Below are positions 31,915 through 43,715 of a DNA stretch of 64,000 nt, piece after piece (the stretch's first letter is position 1; every line of letters starts with the position of its first letter). Position numbers and translations under genes: made by a program. Where the stretch lies: NCBI GenBank assembly GCA_018389105.1, contig JACATO010000059.1, positions 1,171,660 through 1,235,659 on the forward strand, written 5' to 3'. The notes beneath the pieces are model-generated. The model made no database searches, had not been told where the DNA came from, and worked only from the letters and a program-made list of their open reading frames with translations. The stretch comes from Nautilus pompilius (taxonomy: Eukaryota; Mollusca; Cephalopoda; Nautilida; Nautilidae).

Positions 31915-34469
31915 CCTGCATTCACTGACTGCGCTAGTGATCAGTAAAATAAAAGAAGAAATATTGACACTCTTTTTGTAACCGGATATTGAAGGATGTC
32001 GGACACCTTTGAGCAGATTGGTCACGTGGCCATGTTTACACAGAGTAATCTCGTTTCCTCGAATGTTCTCTCTTCTACCCCCGGGCCGACAGACACATAG
32101 GTAATACCAACTGTTTAAGCGACAATCAATTTGGAGTGGTATAAAACGGTGTCCCGACAATCTAACAGCCGGAGTATCGATAAGCTTTAGCTCTTCATCT
32201 GTTCTATCCTGTATCGGTATTTGTTCAGATGGACCAATCCGATCATGTGTTGGTATTCCGCAGACCAGTCCTGCATAATCCTAACTGGCTTCCACAGTTT
32301 GCTACACGAAAAAGGAAAAGTCTCACTCATATGATTTCGCACTTGAAACTTATCCGATATAAGTCTTGTCTAATAATTCTATTGGTTTCTGTCTGCCCGC
32401 AAACCACCTAATAATGACAAAATTCTTCCACTTGGCTACCGCAATGTTGCAAGTATCACGTTATTCCATTTCTTCAGTGAACCCACCCATCTTGTTAAAA
32501 TAGTACGAGAACACCTACATTTATAACTATGTCCTTACTTCATAGTTAGATTAGAATTCTGAGCAGCCATCTGTGGAAACACTTCTCCGTGTAGCCAACA
32601 GCCTAAGTCACATCTGATGGTATCTAAAAGAATTCTTTTTAGATGAACATCATACATTAATCTACATGACTAACATCTGAAACATAATTCAAATTCGCTT
32701 CAGAAATACAACAAGAATTTTGTTTACCCATCCATTAAAATTTTCAAAATCGTGATGAGAATTAAAATTGTTTCCATTAAGTATTGGGAGGCTGCATTCT
32801 CTTGAAGGTATTCACTCGCATCTCGTTACGCGTGGATGGTTAACTCTACTTATTATACCTGGTGACCTTTTACTTCGAATAGATTCTAAACAAATGCCAG
32901 GTCTCTGTACCGAATGAATTCGGAAAGCAAAGTTCGAAAAGTTTCTGATGCTAGTTTGTCTGATGGGTAGAAGCTGCGTCTTGGACTATTCCAGTTATTT
33001 ATGTCATCATCACGGGGAGGGCTGAAAACCAAGATGATTTTAAGAGAACACGGCGCGGAAAGATCGACTTTCCTTTCACGAAAACTTTGACATTTAATTC
33101 TCTGGAAATTAAATACGAAAAAAATCGCTCACAACATCGATTCTGACACAGGCAGGTAAAACATCTTTTAAATTGTATTAGGTAATTAGTTTCCCATTGT
33201 TCCCTTCTTTACTGTCTGTAGATCTTTTATAATAATGCGTAAATTTATCTTTTTTTGAAAAATATAGAAAACGTATGAGATTAATATCGTCCGCGCTCTG
33301 GGGTACCGTCGCGAAGATGGGCGGAGGGCAGGGGGCAATACACGGAAGGGAAGACCCCGGCAAGTCAGCTGCCAATTAGCATGTTTGATAAGGAAGTAAA
33401 ATACTCTTCCGTGGTATCGCCTTCTTCCTTACTCCAGTTACAATCTCCACGAACATTATTGGGATCCGCACAGATCATAGGAAATACTTATTATTACCAG
33501 TTCTTCCATACTGTCGGCGTTCAGTGAGGGTTTATCCTATCTAATGCATGCCTCGTGCCCCATACGCCTAATCCTCAGATCACGGAGAGGAATTGCATAA
33601 TATTCGAGAATGCGCAACGCCGTGCCCCAGCCCAGTAATTGGGCAATGAGTTGAGCTGGGCAATCACTTAATCTGTGTAATTCCACAGGCTTTAGCTTAT
33701 TTGATGATTGACTAAATTTCGGTGTTTGTGTTTCATGTCATTAGTTTGATAGTAGCCACTGCTATCAAATCGATATTTATTATCCCAGAATGTTTTATAC
33801 TGAAGTGTCCTAATCTGTGTCATTAAAGAAACCCTTATAAAACTCTTCCAAAGTTGTTGCTCATTCTGTGGGATTACGCAGTCAAGTGTGCCCGTTCCAC
33901 GGATTAAGCAGGCAGGGATGCCATTCCCGGCAGAGGGCGCAATAACCTTGGATAAGTCGCGGGTAGGCCAGACGCTCTTTAGTCTGGAGGTACGGTCACC
34001 GACAGGTTTTTTTCTTACAACCATATATTGCTTTGTTGGGAAATTCTCGGCGTCGGTAACAGCCTGCAGATCGTTTGGAGCAATAATTCGGCACGCAGAT
34101 TTGAATGGATTTGGACACGAGAGTGCCAATCCATCATACCAGTTCTTGTACATGGTTTGCTGGTTTTAGACATAGATTATCTTGAATGTACGTGTATTGC
34201 TTTTGCTGTGAAGCAATCACAATCTGGAACATCAACTGTGCAATCATTTTTTCTTGTGAATAAGGAACAATTACAGACATCACTGGCACAATGCAGACAA
34301 GGAAGCACAGGGTCACTAAGGTAACATTAAATATTATTTGCCGTTTTTAACCAAAAAATGTTTTTAAATAAATTTAAAAGTGTTTGTATTTTGACCGCCG
34401 GTGAAGGGTTAAGCTAGATTATAACATAGCACAAATCTGGGATACGCCGAAAGGAAACATAATTCTACT
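31913..34469. other. Intergenic, no recognised gene
   Basis: A 153-codon minus frame (34153-33692) is the longest open stretch, but I recognise no domain and its plus strand is equally open. Two items were noted: a nested palindromic cluster around GCCCAG at 33624-33663, and a CTCF-like CCCGGCAGAGGGCGC ending at 33940. Confidence 0.4.
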
Positions 34470-34566
34470 GTCACGTGACTTGGTTAATTATGCGCTATTG
34501 GAATTGCATTCACATTTCCTATTGGCATGGACATATCAGCATTTCTAGTTTGCAGAAATCAAGATG
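34470..34566 (+). promoter_or_regulatory. Promoter-like segment upstream of the 33-bp array
   Basis: A palindromic E-box GTCACGTGAC (34470-34479, USF/MITF/TFE-type) is followed by CCTATTGGC-like sequence (about 34518) and then AAGATGGCG (34561-34569), which matches the YY1 core. The ATG inside (34564) opens a short frame, MASIVNNYYLFLLTFYF, then a stop. This suggests a transcription start just upstream of the minisatellite but is not proof. Confidence 0.3.
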
Positions 34567-34689
34567 GCGAGCATCGTAAACAACTATTATTTGTTTTTAC
34601 TGACATTTTATTTTTAACCATATTGCGGCCGATCAGCAGTAAAGTTGTTACCTCACTGCGCTTTACTGTTTTGCCAAATCCTGGCTTCC

Positions 34690-35662
34690 GATGCAGGGTT
34701 TAAGCGTTATTACACCTTGACCGATGCAGGGATTAAGCGTTATTACATCTTGACCGATGCAGGGTTTAAGCGTTATTACACCTTGACCAATGCAGGGTTT
34801 AAGCGTTATTACACCTTTACCGATGCAGGGTTTAAGCGTTATTACATCTTGACCGATGCAGGGACTAAGCGTTATTACACCTTGACCGATGCAGGGTTTA
34901 AGTGTTATTACATCTTGACTGGTGCAGGGTTTAAGCGTTATTACACCTTGATCGATGCAGGGATTAAGCGTTATTACATCTTGACTGATGCAGGGTTTAA
35001 GCGTTATTACACCTTGATCGATGCAGGGTTTAAGCGTTATTACATCTTGACCGATGCAGGGTTTAAGCGTTATTACACCTTGACCGATGCAGGGTTTAAG
35101 CGTTATTACACCTTGACCGATGCAGGGTTTAAGCGTTCTTACATCTTGACCGATGCAGGGTTTAAGCGTTATTACACCTTGACCGATGCAGGGTTTAAGC
35201 CTTCTTACATCTTGACCGATGCAGGGTTTAAGTGTTATTACATCTTGACTGGTGCAGGGTTTAAGCGTTATTACACCTTGATCGATGCAGGGATTAAGCG
35301 TTATTACATCTTGACTGATGCAGGGTTTAAGCGTTATTACACCATGATCGATGCAGGGTTTAAGCGTTATTACATCTTGACCGATGCAGGGTTTAAGCGT
35401 TATTACACCTTGACCGATGCAGGGTTTAAGCGTTCTTACATCTTGACCGATGCAGGGTTTAAGTGTTATTACATCTTGACTGGTGCAGGGTTTAAGCGTT
35501 ATTACACCTTGATCGATGCAGGGATTAAGCGTTATTACATCTTGACTGATGCAGGGTTTAAGCGTTATTACACCTTGATCGATGCAGGGTTTAAGCGTTA
35601 TTACATCTTGACCGATGCAGGGTTTAAGCGTTATTACACCTTGACCGATGCAGGGTTTAAGC
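34690..35662. repeat. 33-bp minisatellite, about 29 copies
   Basis: Unit GATGCAGGGTTTAAGCG plus TTATTACA(C/T)CTTGACC. Because 33 is divisible by three, the whole array is one open frame on the plus strand (345 codons from 34645, repeating DAGFKRYYTLT). Unit variants (TTT/ATT, CGT/TGT, ACC/ATC, GAT/GGT) recur in the same order three times (starting near 34909, 35230 and 35467), showing a higher-order duplication of about 240-320 bp. I annotate it as a satellite, not as a gene: no signal peptide, splice structure or homology was seen. Confidence 0.9.
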
Positions 35663-36659
35663 TATACGTGTTTTGTTTTTGATTGTTTATTTATGTATTT
35701 CCTTTGCTAAAACGATGATTCCTCCAAGTGATCGTCGATTAAAGTTTATTTCTTGTTTACTTCCTCTGCACGGAAACTGTCGCACCAAGGATCACGGGCT
35801 CCGTGAGCACCAAAACAATGTTTACTTGACTTTATTATGTGGAAAAGTCTCATTTACATTGAAACAGAAGGAAAAAAATCCCCCCGTGGTTTTGTTTAAG
35901 AAATAAGGTAATGCAGTGATTTTGGCCACTAGTGTAACTATGTAGTTGAGGTTTCGCCTACGTTGTTTTTCAAAACTCTCTTTTATTCTTAGCAATGCCG
36001 TGAAAGCGGGAATCTAAGAGGGAGCTCGCGTCAGACGAACAAGGTGGCGCCACCTGTGACTCAGATCAGGTCACTCCAGAAACGTTAGGCTTCCGGACGC
36101 TTGGGAAGATCGTGTCGATAATACGCAGCCTAATGCAGAGATAACGTATTTATGTATCAATAATATGGTAGGTAAGAGGAAGGAAGCTGCACTATCAATA
36201 TGATACATAAAAGGGCAAGTTTACATCGCTAATAAGGTATATAAAGAACAAGAAGCTTGTTACTCATGTATTTAGAACAACTCTTAGCTGTAAAAAGAAC
36301 GAGAGGTTGGTTATCTGCCCCTTAACCGCAGTTCGGTCCACAGACTTGTTTACCTATGATATCGCGTTGCATAGCGATTCCCTGTCTCACATGTGAAGCC
36401 GCGCTGCCATTTGTGGAGAAACAGTTGAAAACGTTTGCGCTGGTAAACTCGAGGTCAGCGCATTTTCCAGCCGCCCTCAAGCGTTTCCCCAGCTGCATCC
36501 CTAACTGGTGCTGATTTGTCTTTAATCTAGAGGTGGAGTTTGAAGGAAACCCAGTGCAGTTATATCGACTATCTGCAGCCAAATCTGATAGTTTCCAAAT
36601 CTTTCCGACCGACGCTGTGTCTATTTGTTTCCCTGTCGAATCCAGAAGCTTTCAGAGCG
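35663..36659. other. Intergenic; contains a 14-bp perfect palindrome
   Basis: No gene supported. AGGTGGCGCCACCT (36042-36055) is a perfect palindrome overlapping an E-box CACCTG. An 86-codon minus frame at 36582-36322 has no recognisable domain. Confidence 0.45.
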
Positions 36660-37922
36660 ATGTGACGCAGTAACTAACGGACACCTGCCCAGACCGACAC
36701 GGTTATTTACTATGTGACGCAGTAAATAACGGACACCTGCGCAGACGGACACGGTTATTTACTATGTGACGCAGTAAATAACGGACACCTGCCCAGACCG
36801 ACACGGTTATTTACTATGTGACGCAGTAAATAACGGACACCTGCGCAGACGGACACGGTTATTTACTATGTGACGCAGTAAATAACGGACACCTGCCCAG
36901 ACCGACACGGTTATTTACTATGTGACGCAGTAAATAACGGACACCTGCCCAGACCGACACGGTTATTTACTATGTGACGCAGTAAATAACGGACACCTGC
37001 CCAGATCGACACGGTATTTACTATGTGACGCAGTAAATAACGGACACTGCGCAGACGGACACGGTTATTTACTATGTGACGCAGTAAATAACGGACACCT
37101 GCGCAGACCGACACGGTTATTTACTATGTGACGCAGTAAAAAACGGACACCTGCCCAGACCGACACGGTTATTTACTATGTGACGCAGTAAATAAACGGA
37201 CACCTGCCCAGATCGACACGGTTATTTACTATGTGACGCAGTAAATAACGGACACCTGCCCAGACCGGACACGGTTATTTACTATGTGTCGCAGTAAATA
37301 ACGGACACCTGCCCAGACCGACACGGTATTTTACTATGTGACGCAGTAAACTAACGGACACCTGCGCAGACGGACACGGTTATTTACTATGTGACGCAGT
37401 AACTAACGGACACCTGCCCAGACCGACACGGTTATTTACTATGTGACGCAGTAAATAACGGACACCTGCCCAGACCGACACGGTTATTTACTATGTGACG
37501 CAGTAAATAACGGACACCTGCCCAGACCGACACGGTTATTTACTATGTGACGCAGTAAATAACGGACACCTGCGCAGACCGACACGGTTATTTACTATGT
37601 GACGCAGTAAATAACGGACACCTGCGCAGACCGACACGGTTATTTACTATGTGACGCAGTAAATAACGGACACCTGCCCAGACCGACACGGTTATTTACT
37701 ATGTGACGCAGTAAATAACGGACACCTGCCCAGACCGACACGGTTATTTACTATGTGACGCAGTAAATAACGGACACCTGCCCAGACCGACACGGTTATT
37801 TACTATGTGACGCAGTAAATAACGGGACACCTGCGCAGACGGACACGGTTATTTACTATGTGACGCAGTACGCAGTAAATAACGGACACCTGCCCAGACC
37901 GACACGGTTATTTACTATGTGA
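36660..37922. repeat. 52-bp satellite, about 24 copies
   Basis: Unit TGTGACGCAGTAAATAACGG, ACACCTGC(C/G)CAGACCGACA, CGGTTATTTACTA. Units are highly alike, with variants at CCC/CGC and occasional 1-bp indels. Each unit contains an exact inverted repeat, GTAAATAAC and GTTATTTAC, separated by about 23 bp. One unit near 37870 has a duplicated ACGCAGT. Confidence 0.97.
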
Positions 37923-38261
37923 CTACTCATAGCCTTCTGTCTAATGCCAAAAAATATTAAAATGAAAGGAAAAATGACTATTTTAAGTGTTCAAAAACCG
38001 ATCAATCTCCAAGGGTCATGCAGCCTAGGACGATACTATTTGTTGGTGGCCGGGTTTAGCGTCTGGAGCCGTCAGGGAAAAACACTTAGGGCGGAGATGT
38101 TGCTTCATGTCTTCTGAGCAGATTCGGAAAACGGAGGCCTAGCACCTGAGCGGGCGACACGGCTTTCTCTCGGCATCCGTCAGCAACAGGTAGTTTCCAT
38201 TTCCCGCGTAAAAGTGAATTAGTTTGTATCGATAACTTCATAGCCTTTTGGTAGATCTCCT

Positions 38262-38294
<33 letters not shown>

Positions 38295-38651
38295 TAATGT
38301 GCAGAAGTTTGAATAGTATAACTTGATAATGAAAAAGAACAGCAATTACTGTCAATCAGAGTTTGATCTTTCGCATAATAAAGATATTATCCAAATATAC
38401 TATTCAAAAGGCGAGATGGCGACATATTATTATATTATTATTATTATTATTTATTATTTTATTATTATTATTATTATTATATTATTATTATTATATTTTA
38501 TTATATTATTATTATTATTATTGTCGTTGTTGTTGTTGCTTAAATTTGTTTTCATTATATTCTGGCATTCGCAGAATTAATAAGCCTAAGAACTTTGCTT
38601 TGTCAAGTAAATGCCAGTGATAATTGGAATTAATTTAACCTTTATTCTGGG
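37923..38651. other. Spacer with (AAT)n at 38263-38294 and (TTA)n at 38425-38523
   Basis: Two trinucleotide tracts of the same family (AAT and its complement TTA) lie about 130 bp apart in inverted orientation. They could pair with each other. No gene seen. Confidence 0.7.
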
Positions 38652-38780
38652 AACTAAAAGGCGCAGGAACGGCAGCTTCCCATTAATTTCCATCAACATG
38701 GTAAATCCGATAGCTCGGTGCATATTGTTCAAATGTTCTGGTTCATATGACCACACGAGAAAGATAGCACCGACATATCT
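38652..38780 (-). mobile_element. Penelope-like reverse transcriptase fragment
   Basis: Forty-three codons open in one minus frame: RYVGAIFLVWSYEPEHL then FTMLMEINGKLPFLRLLV. It aligns with the Penelope-like catalytic block and the downstream 'KLPFLDVLV' motif. The YVDD catalytic pair is changed to YVGA, and about 15 codons between the two blocks are missing. Flanking sequence (to about 38930) may continue the element but is too decayed. Confidence 0.75.
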
Positions 38781-39342
38781 CAGCTATTTCTTAGTTCTCT
38801 TATTCACAGATGCTATTAATGGTTACTCTACGGAATCTTCCGTTTCATCTTCACCGCCAAGAAGTCATGAACGGATTAGTGGACTGCTTCTTAACAAGAG
38901 CAGAAAGAATATGTCCTGGTGCGGAACTAAAACTGGAAAAAACAAAATTTGATACCCAGTTTTTTTGTTTTTTTTAAAGAATGGTCATTTTGTACATTCT
39001 GCCAGAAAGACAAACCAACAGCTACGGTAAGAGAACAACCGGAGTTGGTGATCTCATACATTAAAGGGATTTCCAAACAACTGTCCTGACTCAAAAAATT
39101 CAACATAAAAATCATTCACAAAATTATTGGGACACTAAAAAAAAAAAATCAATTCCATGCCAAAAGCAAAGCTTCACCGTCCAAGAATGCAATTCACTCC
39201 AGTGATCGTAGGAAATAAACTGACGAAACAGAGAACCATCAAACAATGGAGAACAAAAAGTCGGCTGGGATTGGTCAGCATTAGCAGGTCATGTGACCAT
39301 CTTGTCAAATAAAAGTGTGTACCACCACAGCAGCAGCACATA
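38781..39342. other. Spacer, no gene
   Basis: Decayed continuation of the Penelope-like fragment may reach about 38930. The rest is unremarkable and ends at the TA target of the Tc1 element. Confidence 0.45.
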
Positions 39343-40771
39343 CAGCATGGGGCAAAAGTCTTGCATAAAATTATTTTTCCCGTAAATTAGCTCGCATTTT
39401 GTCGAAAGCAGTTCTTACCAAATCTTGTTCATTAAAGTATTTCTATATTACTGTTGTGCATCTATTACAATAATATCAAGCATATTGTTTCATTGTAAGA
39501 AAAGTTATAATTTTTATAAAATCAATTGCATCAAATCAATGTGTGCAAAAGTGTTGCATAAAATCTAGACAGCTATCTAATCAATTCAGATTCAATTCAA
39601 ATCATGCAGAAAGTGATCAGATCTATCAACAATGAGTAGAATATCCGAAATTCTTGATAACTTGTTCACAACGACACTCCTAGCTGTGTGGATGGGGGCG
39701 TTGTCCTGCTGATAGATGGCCATCAGGGGCATGTGGTCACACATATACGGTTTGACAGTGTCCGAGACAATCTTAGCATAGTCATGAGCATTCATTCGAC
39801 CTTCCACGTGATGCAACGGACCGACACCGGATGATTGAAAACAGCCCCAAACCATGGCCGAATCTCCTCCTGCCTGCAAAGTCGGTCGAGTGCAACTAGG
39901 ATGGTATTTCTCGGACACCGATCACCGAACGCGCACCCGACCCGCCGAGTAGGACCCTCACGAATTTGCTTTCGTCGGAAAACAACATTCGGGACCACTG
40001 GGTCACGGTCCAGTGGAGATGGTGGCGAGCCCACTGCAGTCGCTTTCGACGATTGTCCAGACTGATGAACGGCTTATTCTGTGCCGATCGCCCCAACAGT
40101 CCCATGTGGATCAAACGCCGTCTGATGGTGCACGAGGCCAACTGGATCCTATGGTGCCTTGACAAGGCGGTCTGGATGTCGGTGGAAGTGCGGAATCGGT
40201 CCGAGTTCGACATGCGGGCGATCAGACGATCCTGTCGAGCCGTCGTTTTCCGCTGTCTGCCGGCTCTGCGTTTTGAAATTAGGCCCCCATCGGCTTTCCA
40301 ACGTTTCAGGGTGCGAGATGTCGTCGACTGATTGCAACCGATACGATCCGCAATGACCCACTCAGTTTCACCATCTTCTTTCATGCGAACGACTGTGGCC
40401 CGCTGTTCGGGGGTCAAATATCGGGCTCTCGGCATCACTACATTGGACAAAAAATGAATCAGAATAGTGTAAAATAACCATTTTTTCATATTTATTTTCT
40501 ACTCTCCTAAACTATTATAGCACAAAATATATATTCTAATTGTTTGTAGTTTATGCAACACTTTTTCACTCGTCGATTTCATGCAAATTATTTTATTAAT
40601 ATTTAAATTTTGACCGTGCAATTACAAAATGGATCTTAGTGTTATAGATCGTTTAAAGACACCGATACCTTTCAATTAAAACAGGAAACATACAATAGTT
40701 ACCAATTTCTACAAAATAAGAACCCATTTTCTAAGTCTAGTCTTTTTTATGCAGACTTTTGCACACCGCTG
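39343..40771 (-). mobile_element. Tc1/mariner transposon with IR/DR ends, about 1.43 kb
   Basis: Left end CAGCATGGGGCAAAAGTCTT and inverted right end CAGCGGTGTGCAAAAGTCTG, flanked by TA at 39341-39342 and 40772-40773. A second related repeat lies inside each end: GTGCAAAAGTGTTGCATAAA at 39543-39562 and its inverted counterpart at about 40546-40568. This gives the paired IR/DR layout known from Sleeping Beauty-like elements. The ends are about 200-220 bp long. The transposase is frameshifted. Confidence 0.88.
39592..40435 (-). pseudogene. Tc1-type transposase, frameshifted
   Basis: Starts MPRARYLTPEQRATVVRM at 40435. Helix-turn-helix regions follow (VIADRIGCNQSTTSRTLKRW, then a second paired-like domain DIQTALSRHHRIQLASCTIR). 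The first catalytic aspartate is in MLFSDESKF (near 39980). After one or two frame changes come MVWGCFQSSGVGPLH and the second aspartate in YQQDNAPIHTARS (near 39700). The third catalytic acidic residue, normally in an SPDLNPIE block, is not visible; the frame ends in unrelated sequence at 39592. Full-length relatives are about 340 residues. Inactive. Confidence 0.85.
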
Positions 40772-40773
40772 TA

Positions 40774-41479
40774 GAAATAAAGTGGAAATGGCGATCGACA
40801 CTTCTCTGGAACCCAACACACTGAGAAAACCCAGCGTTAAGGTCAGTAGGGTCTGGTTATCCCTATTATCCGAAAGACAGCTTAAAACAACCCTCAAAGT
40901 ACTATCTAACAAGTCAATTTTCAATATCAGCCCCAGTAACAGTCACTTATTCTATCTAATAAATAGAAACACATGCAGACATCTACTACATTAATAGACA
41001 ACAAAAATGATGGCAACAGAAAAGAATCTCAAAATTATAGATCTATTCGTTCTTCTAGCAAAGTGGTGGGAAATGTTATACCTAAATGTCTAGCTTCTAT
41101 AAGTAACACCTCACTAATTACTGTTCTCACTTAGCTTTGACAAGAATTTCCATTAGGATGTCACCACTAAATTTTTTTTGACTGGTTTCATAGCTATATA
41201 CATATACTGAGTACCTTATGCCACCTTATCAAAAAGAATTACATTAAGTGTATGCAAATATTCATCAACTTGCTTATCTGAATTACCTATGCATAATAAA
41301 AATCGCATCACATAATTGTTGTTGTCATTTTGAAAGAAAAAAATAAAAGATAAACGGGATGGGATAGCCATTGGAATACAGCAACAGGCATTGTGGAATC
41401 TAACACCTGTGTCACGGCATTTTCGTTAAAGCCGTAAGTCTTTTTAGTTTAATGCGACTCGGTTCTGGTCCTTCTGCCA
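40774..41479. other. Intergenic, nothing recognised
   Basis: AT-rich. No coding or repeat family identified. Confidence 0.5.
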
Positions 41480-42312
41480 ATGGCAGAGACCGTCTCCAAG
41501 ATCATCTACCACCGGTAGCATCCACAACTCATGTATAATACAAGAGGACATTACCGTCAACTTTGGGTTGAATAAAAGCAACACGTTGTCACAATCTCAA
41601 TAGGATTTAGCTCAGGAGAACTTGCTGGCCCTAACATACAAGTTACAGTTTGGTCCTGAAGATAATGGCTTCTTGCATCTCTCTCATATGGACGACCATT
41701 ATGTTTTTACTAAAACGAAGTCATCTCTGATTGCACCTGCGCATAGTCTGACACAGAGATTCAGAATTTCGTCCAAATACCTCATTGCATTCAAGGTACC
41801 TCCCTGAATCACATACAGGTCTGTTCGCCCGACCATTACTCCGCCCCCCTCTTTCAGTGATGTTTGTGAGCTGGTCGTCTGTCCGTGTTCGGATGAGTTC
41901 GCGCCGTGAGTCAGTGAACAAATCATGGCTTCAGTCACGTGACTTGCTCATGGCATCAGCTGAACAGCCATCTTGCATAGAGCCCCCCTTTTTTGTGACC
42001 TTCTGTGTATAGTTGAGGGTGATACCAATCTACCTGTAGCCGCAGAAAGATCAAAAGCGAGTTTCGAAATTATCTTTTGCCGAACCAAAGGTGACAAACA
42101 ACGATTACCTGCAGGCCTTGTGATCCGTGGTATCCTGAACTGGTCTTCGAAAAATAATCTCCTTGCACTTGAAATCGTCTCCATAGCCGAGAAAGGATAT
42201 TTCTGTTCACGTCTGACGTCACCTCGGCGCTCCTCTGTCCTCTCACCTCAGAGAATCGTCCAAACGAGTTCGGCCACTCATTTGTAAAGTTGCCCTTTAA
42301 AACAGATACCAT
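41480..42312 (-). mobile_element. Tcb2-like Tc1 transposase relic
   Basis: Pieces in three minus frames follow the Tcb2 order. RLWRRFQVQGD (about 42200) ends the first DNA-binding domain; LSAATGRLVSPSTIHRR (about 42030) is in the second. GRTDLYVIQGGTLNAMRYLD and GAIRDDFVLV (41840-41700) precede the second catalytic aspartate region, which is corrupted. GPASSPELNPIE (about 41620) is the third acidic-residue block. There are many frameshifts, one near AGGTGACAAACAACG. I did not find terminal repeats, so the ends are approximate. It is a different lineage from the neighbouring IR/DR element. Confidence 0.8.
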
Positions 42313-43480
42313 AACAGAGCGAAGACTGATAGAAACAAAGGCCAGCCTTTATTGTGTTTATACCACAGCTATTTACATTTCGTTTGTTAGGAAATCGGTG
42401 TTTACCTGCCAAAATTAATATGGTTGCGTATCAGCTGATTTTAATGGCGTTCTGTATCATTAGATACCTGTTCACTGCCTAGCACATTTGCAGTGCTGTT
42501 TTCAGATGAAAACCGTTGATAATATTATTTTTGTTTTTAACAAATTATTTGTTAAACTCTACACTTCCAAAATTGTTATTAAATCAGCATAAAAATACTA
42601 TGAAAATTGCAGAAAAAGCAGACGTCCGACTCATAATTCTAACGTTCTTTCAAGAAGCAATGGACTTTACTTAGCTTAGATGCGCATGGTAGCCATCGCG
42701 ATGTGGCGTATAGAAGTTTAATAGTTAAGACAAAGTTACTGCATGATGTCAGCGACCCACCTGTCTGATTTAAGCCTGCCTCTACTTCCAATTAAATACT
42801 CTTCAAAGGTTCAAGGTTCTGACCATTGTATCACTTTAAATAATGACGGTCCGATGTTTTATTGTTATCCTTTATAGTACCCTGATTCTGATTTATCATC
42901 TTTCGTTAACTTAATATTCTTCAATCGAAACAAAGTGGCGCAGTTACTGAAAATCGCTACTTTATTACAACGATATCTCCAAAAGAAATTAAAGATTTTT
43001 TTGCTTCGCTAAGTTAACATCTAATTTTTACAATGCAATGCGAACGATGAACGCTATTTCTTCTGTTTAAAACATAAGGTGTCATAATAATTTTATTAAC
43101 CACTGTATATTAATGAAACTAACTGTTTGGTCTTAGAAGATTGATTTAATACGTTTATGAAAAATGGCAGTATGATTGATCACGACACACACTGTTTTAT
43201 CTTTTAGGTAAAAGAAATATGACGCTACAAATTCATTTTGCACTTAGCATCAATTATCTTTTTTGTTCGCGGAGAGATTTGTCTTCCGCAGACTTGTCAA
43301 ATGCCAGCAGATACCAAAATTCTTATTAATAATCATGATGCCAGTGGCTGCTAGTCCACAATAACTAGGACTCACTAAAGTTACAATGATTTACTTCAGA
43401 CAACGGCAGTAGTGGAGTTTTAAATCCGAAATCTGAAAGTTTAGTTTCTTAAACTTTTCTCGCAGAATTAAATCGCTACT
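42313..43480. other. Intergenic, nothing recognised
   Basis: No coding region, repeat array or transposon end identified. Confidence 0.5.
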
Positions 43481-43715
43481 TGGGACAGACAGTGGTTCAG
43501 TGCCTAAGATGCTGGACTGCAACGGAAGGTTTTAAGGGCGCAAGTTCGAATACTTGTAGAGAATGACTTACTTCCCCTGCCTTGGTTTCTTCTTCACCGG
43601 CCAGTCACGTGGGTTTTCTCCGACGCTCTCTAGCGGATAACCGCAACACTACACTCTCTCGCCAGGGTAGTATCCTGTGTAGAAACAGGTGGACGAAGGC
43701 GAAAAAAAACGATAT
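43481..43715 (+). mobile_element. tRNA-derived SINE
   Basis: A polymerase III-like box A (TGGTTCAGTGCCTAAGA, about 43492) and box B (AAGTTCGAATACTTG, about 43543) are spaced about 50 bp apart as in a tRNA. A tRNA-unrelated body follows with ACGTGGGTTTTCTCCGACG, a stretch I have seen in invertebrate SINE bodies. The 3' limit is uncertain. Confidence 0.6.

Noticed and set aside
31684..32160. Arg/Glu-repeat 158-codon frame
   Set aside because: Reverse translation of the CT microsatellite plus random flanks.
33692..34153. 153-codon minus frame
   Set aside because: No recognisable domain, and the opposite strand is equally open; likely chance or an unidentified decayed repeat.
36660..37922. Regular direct repeats considered as a CRISPR array
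   Set aside because: Repeats are contiguous without unique spacers, and the DNA is clearly eukaryotic.
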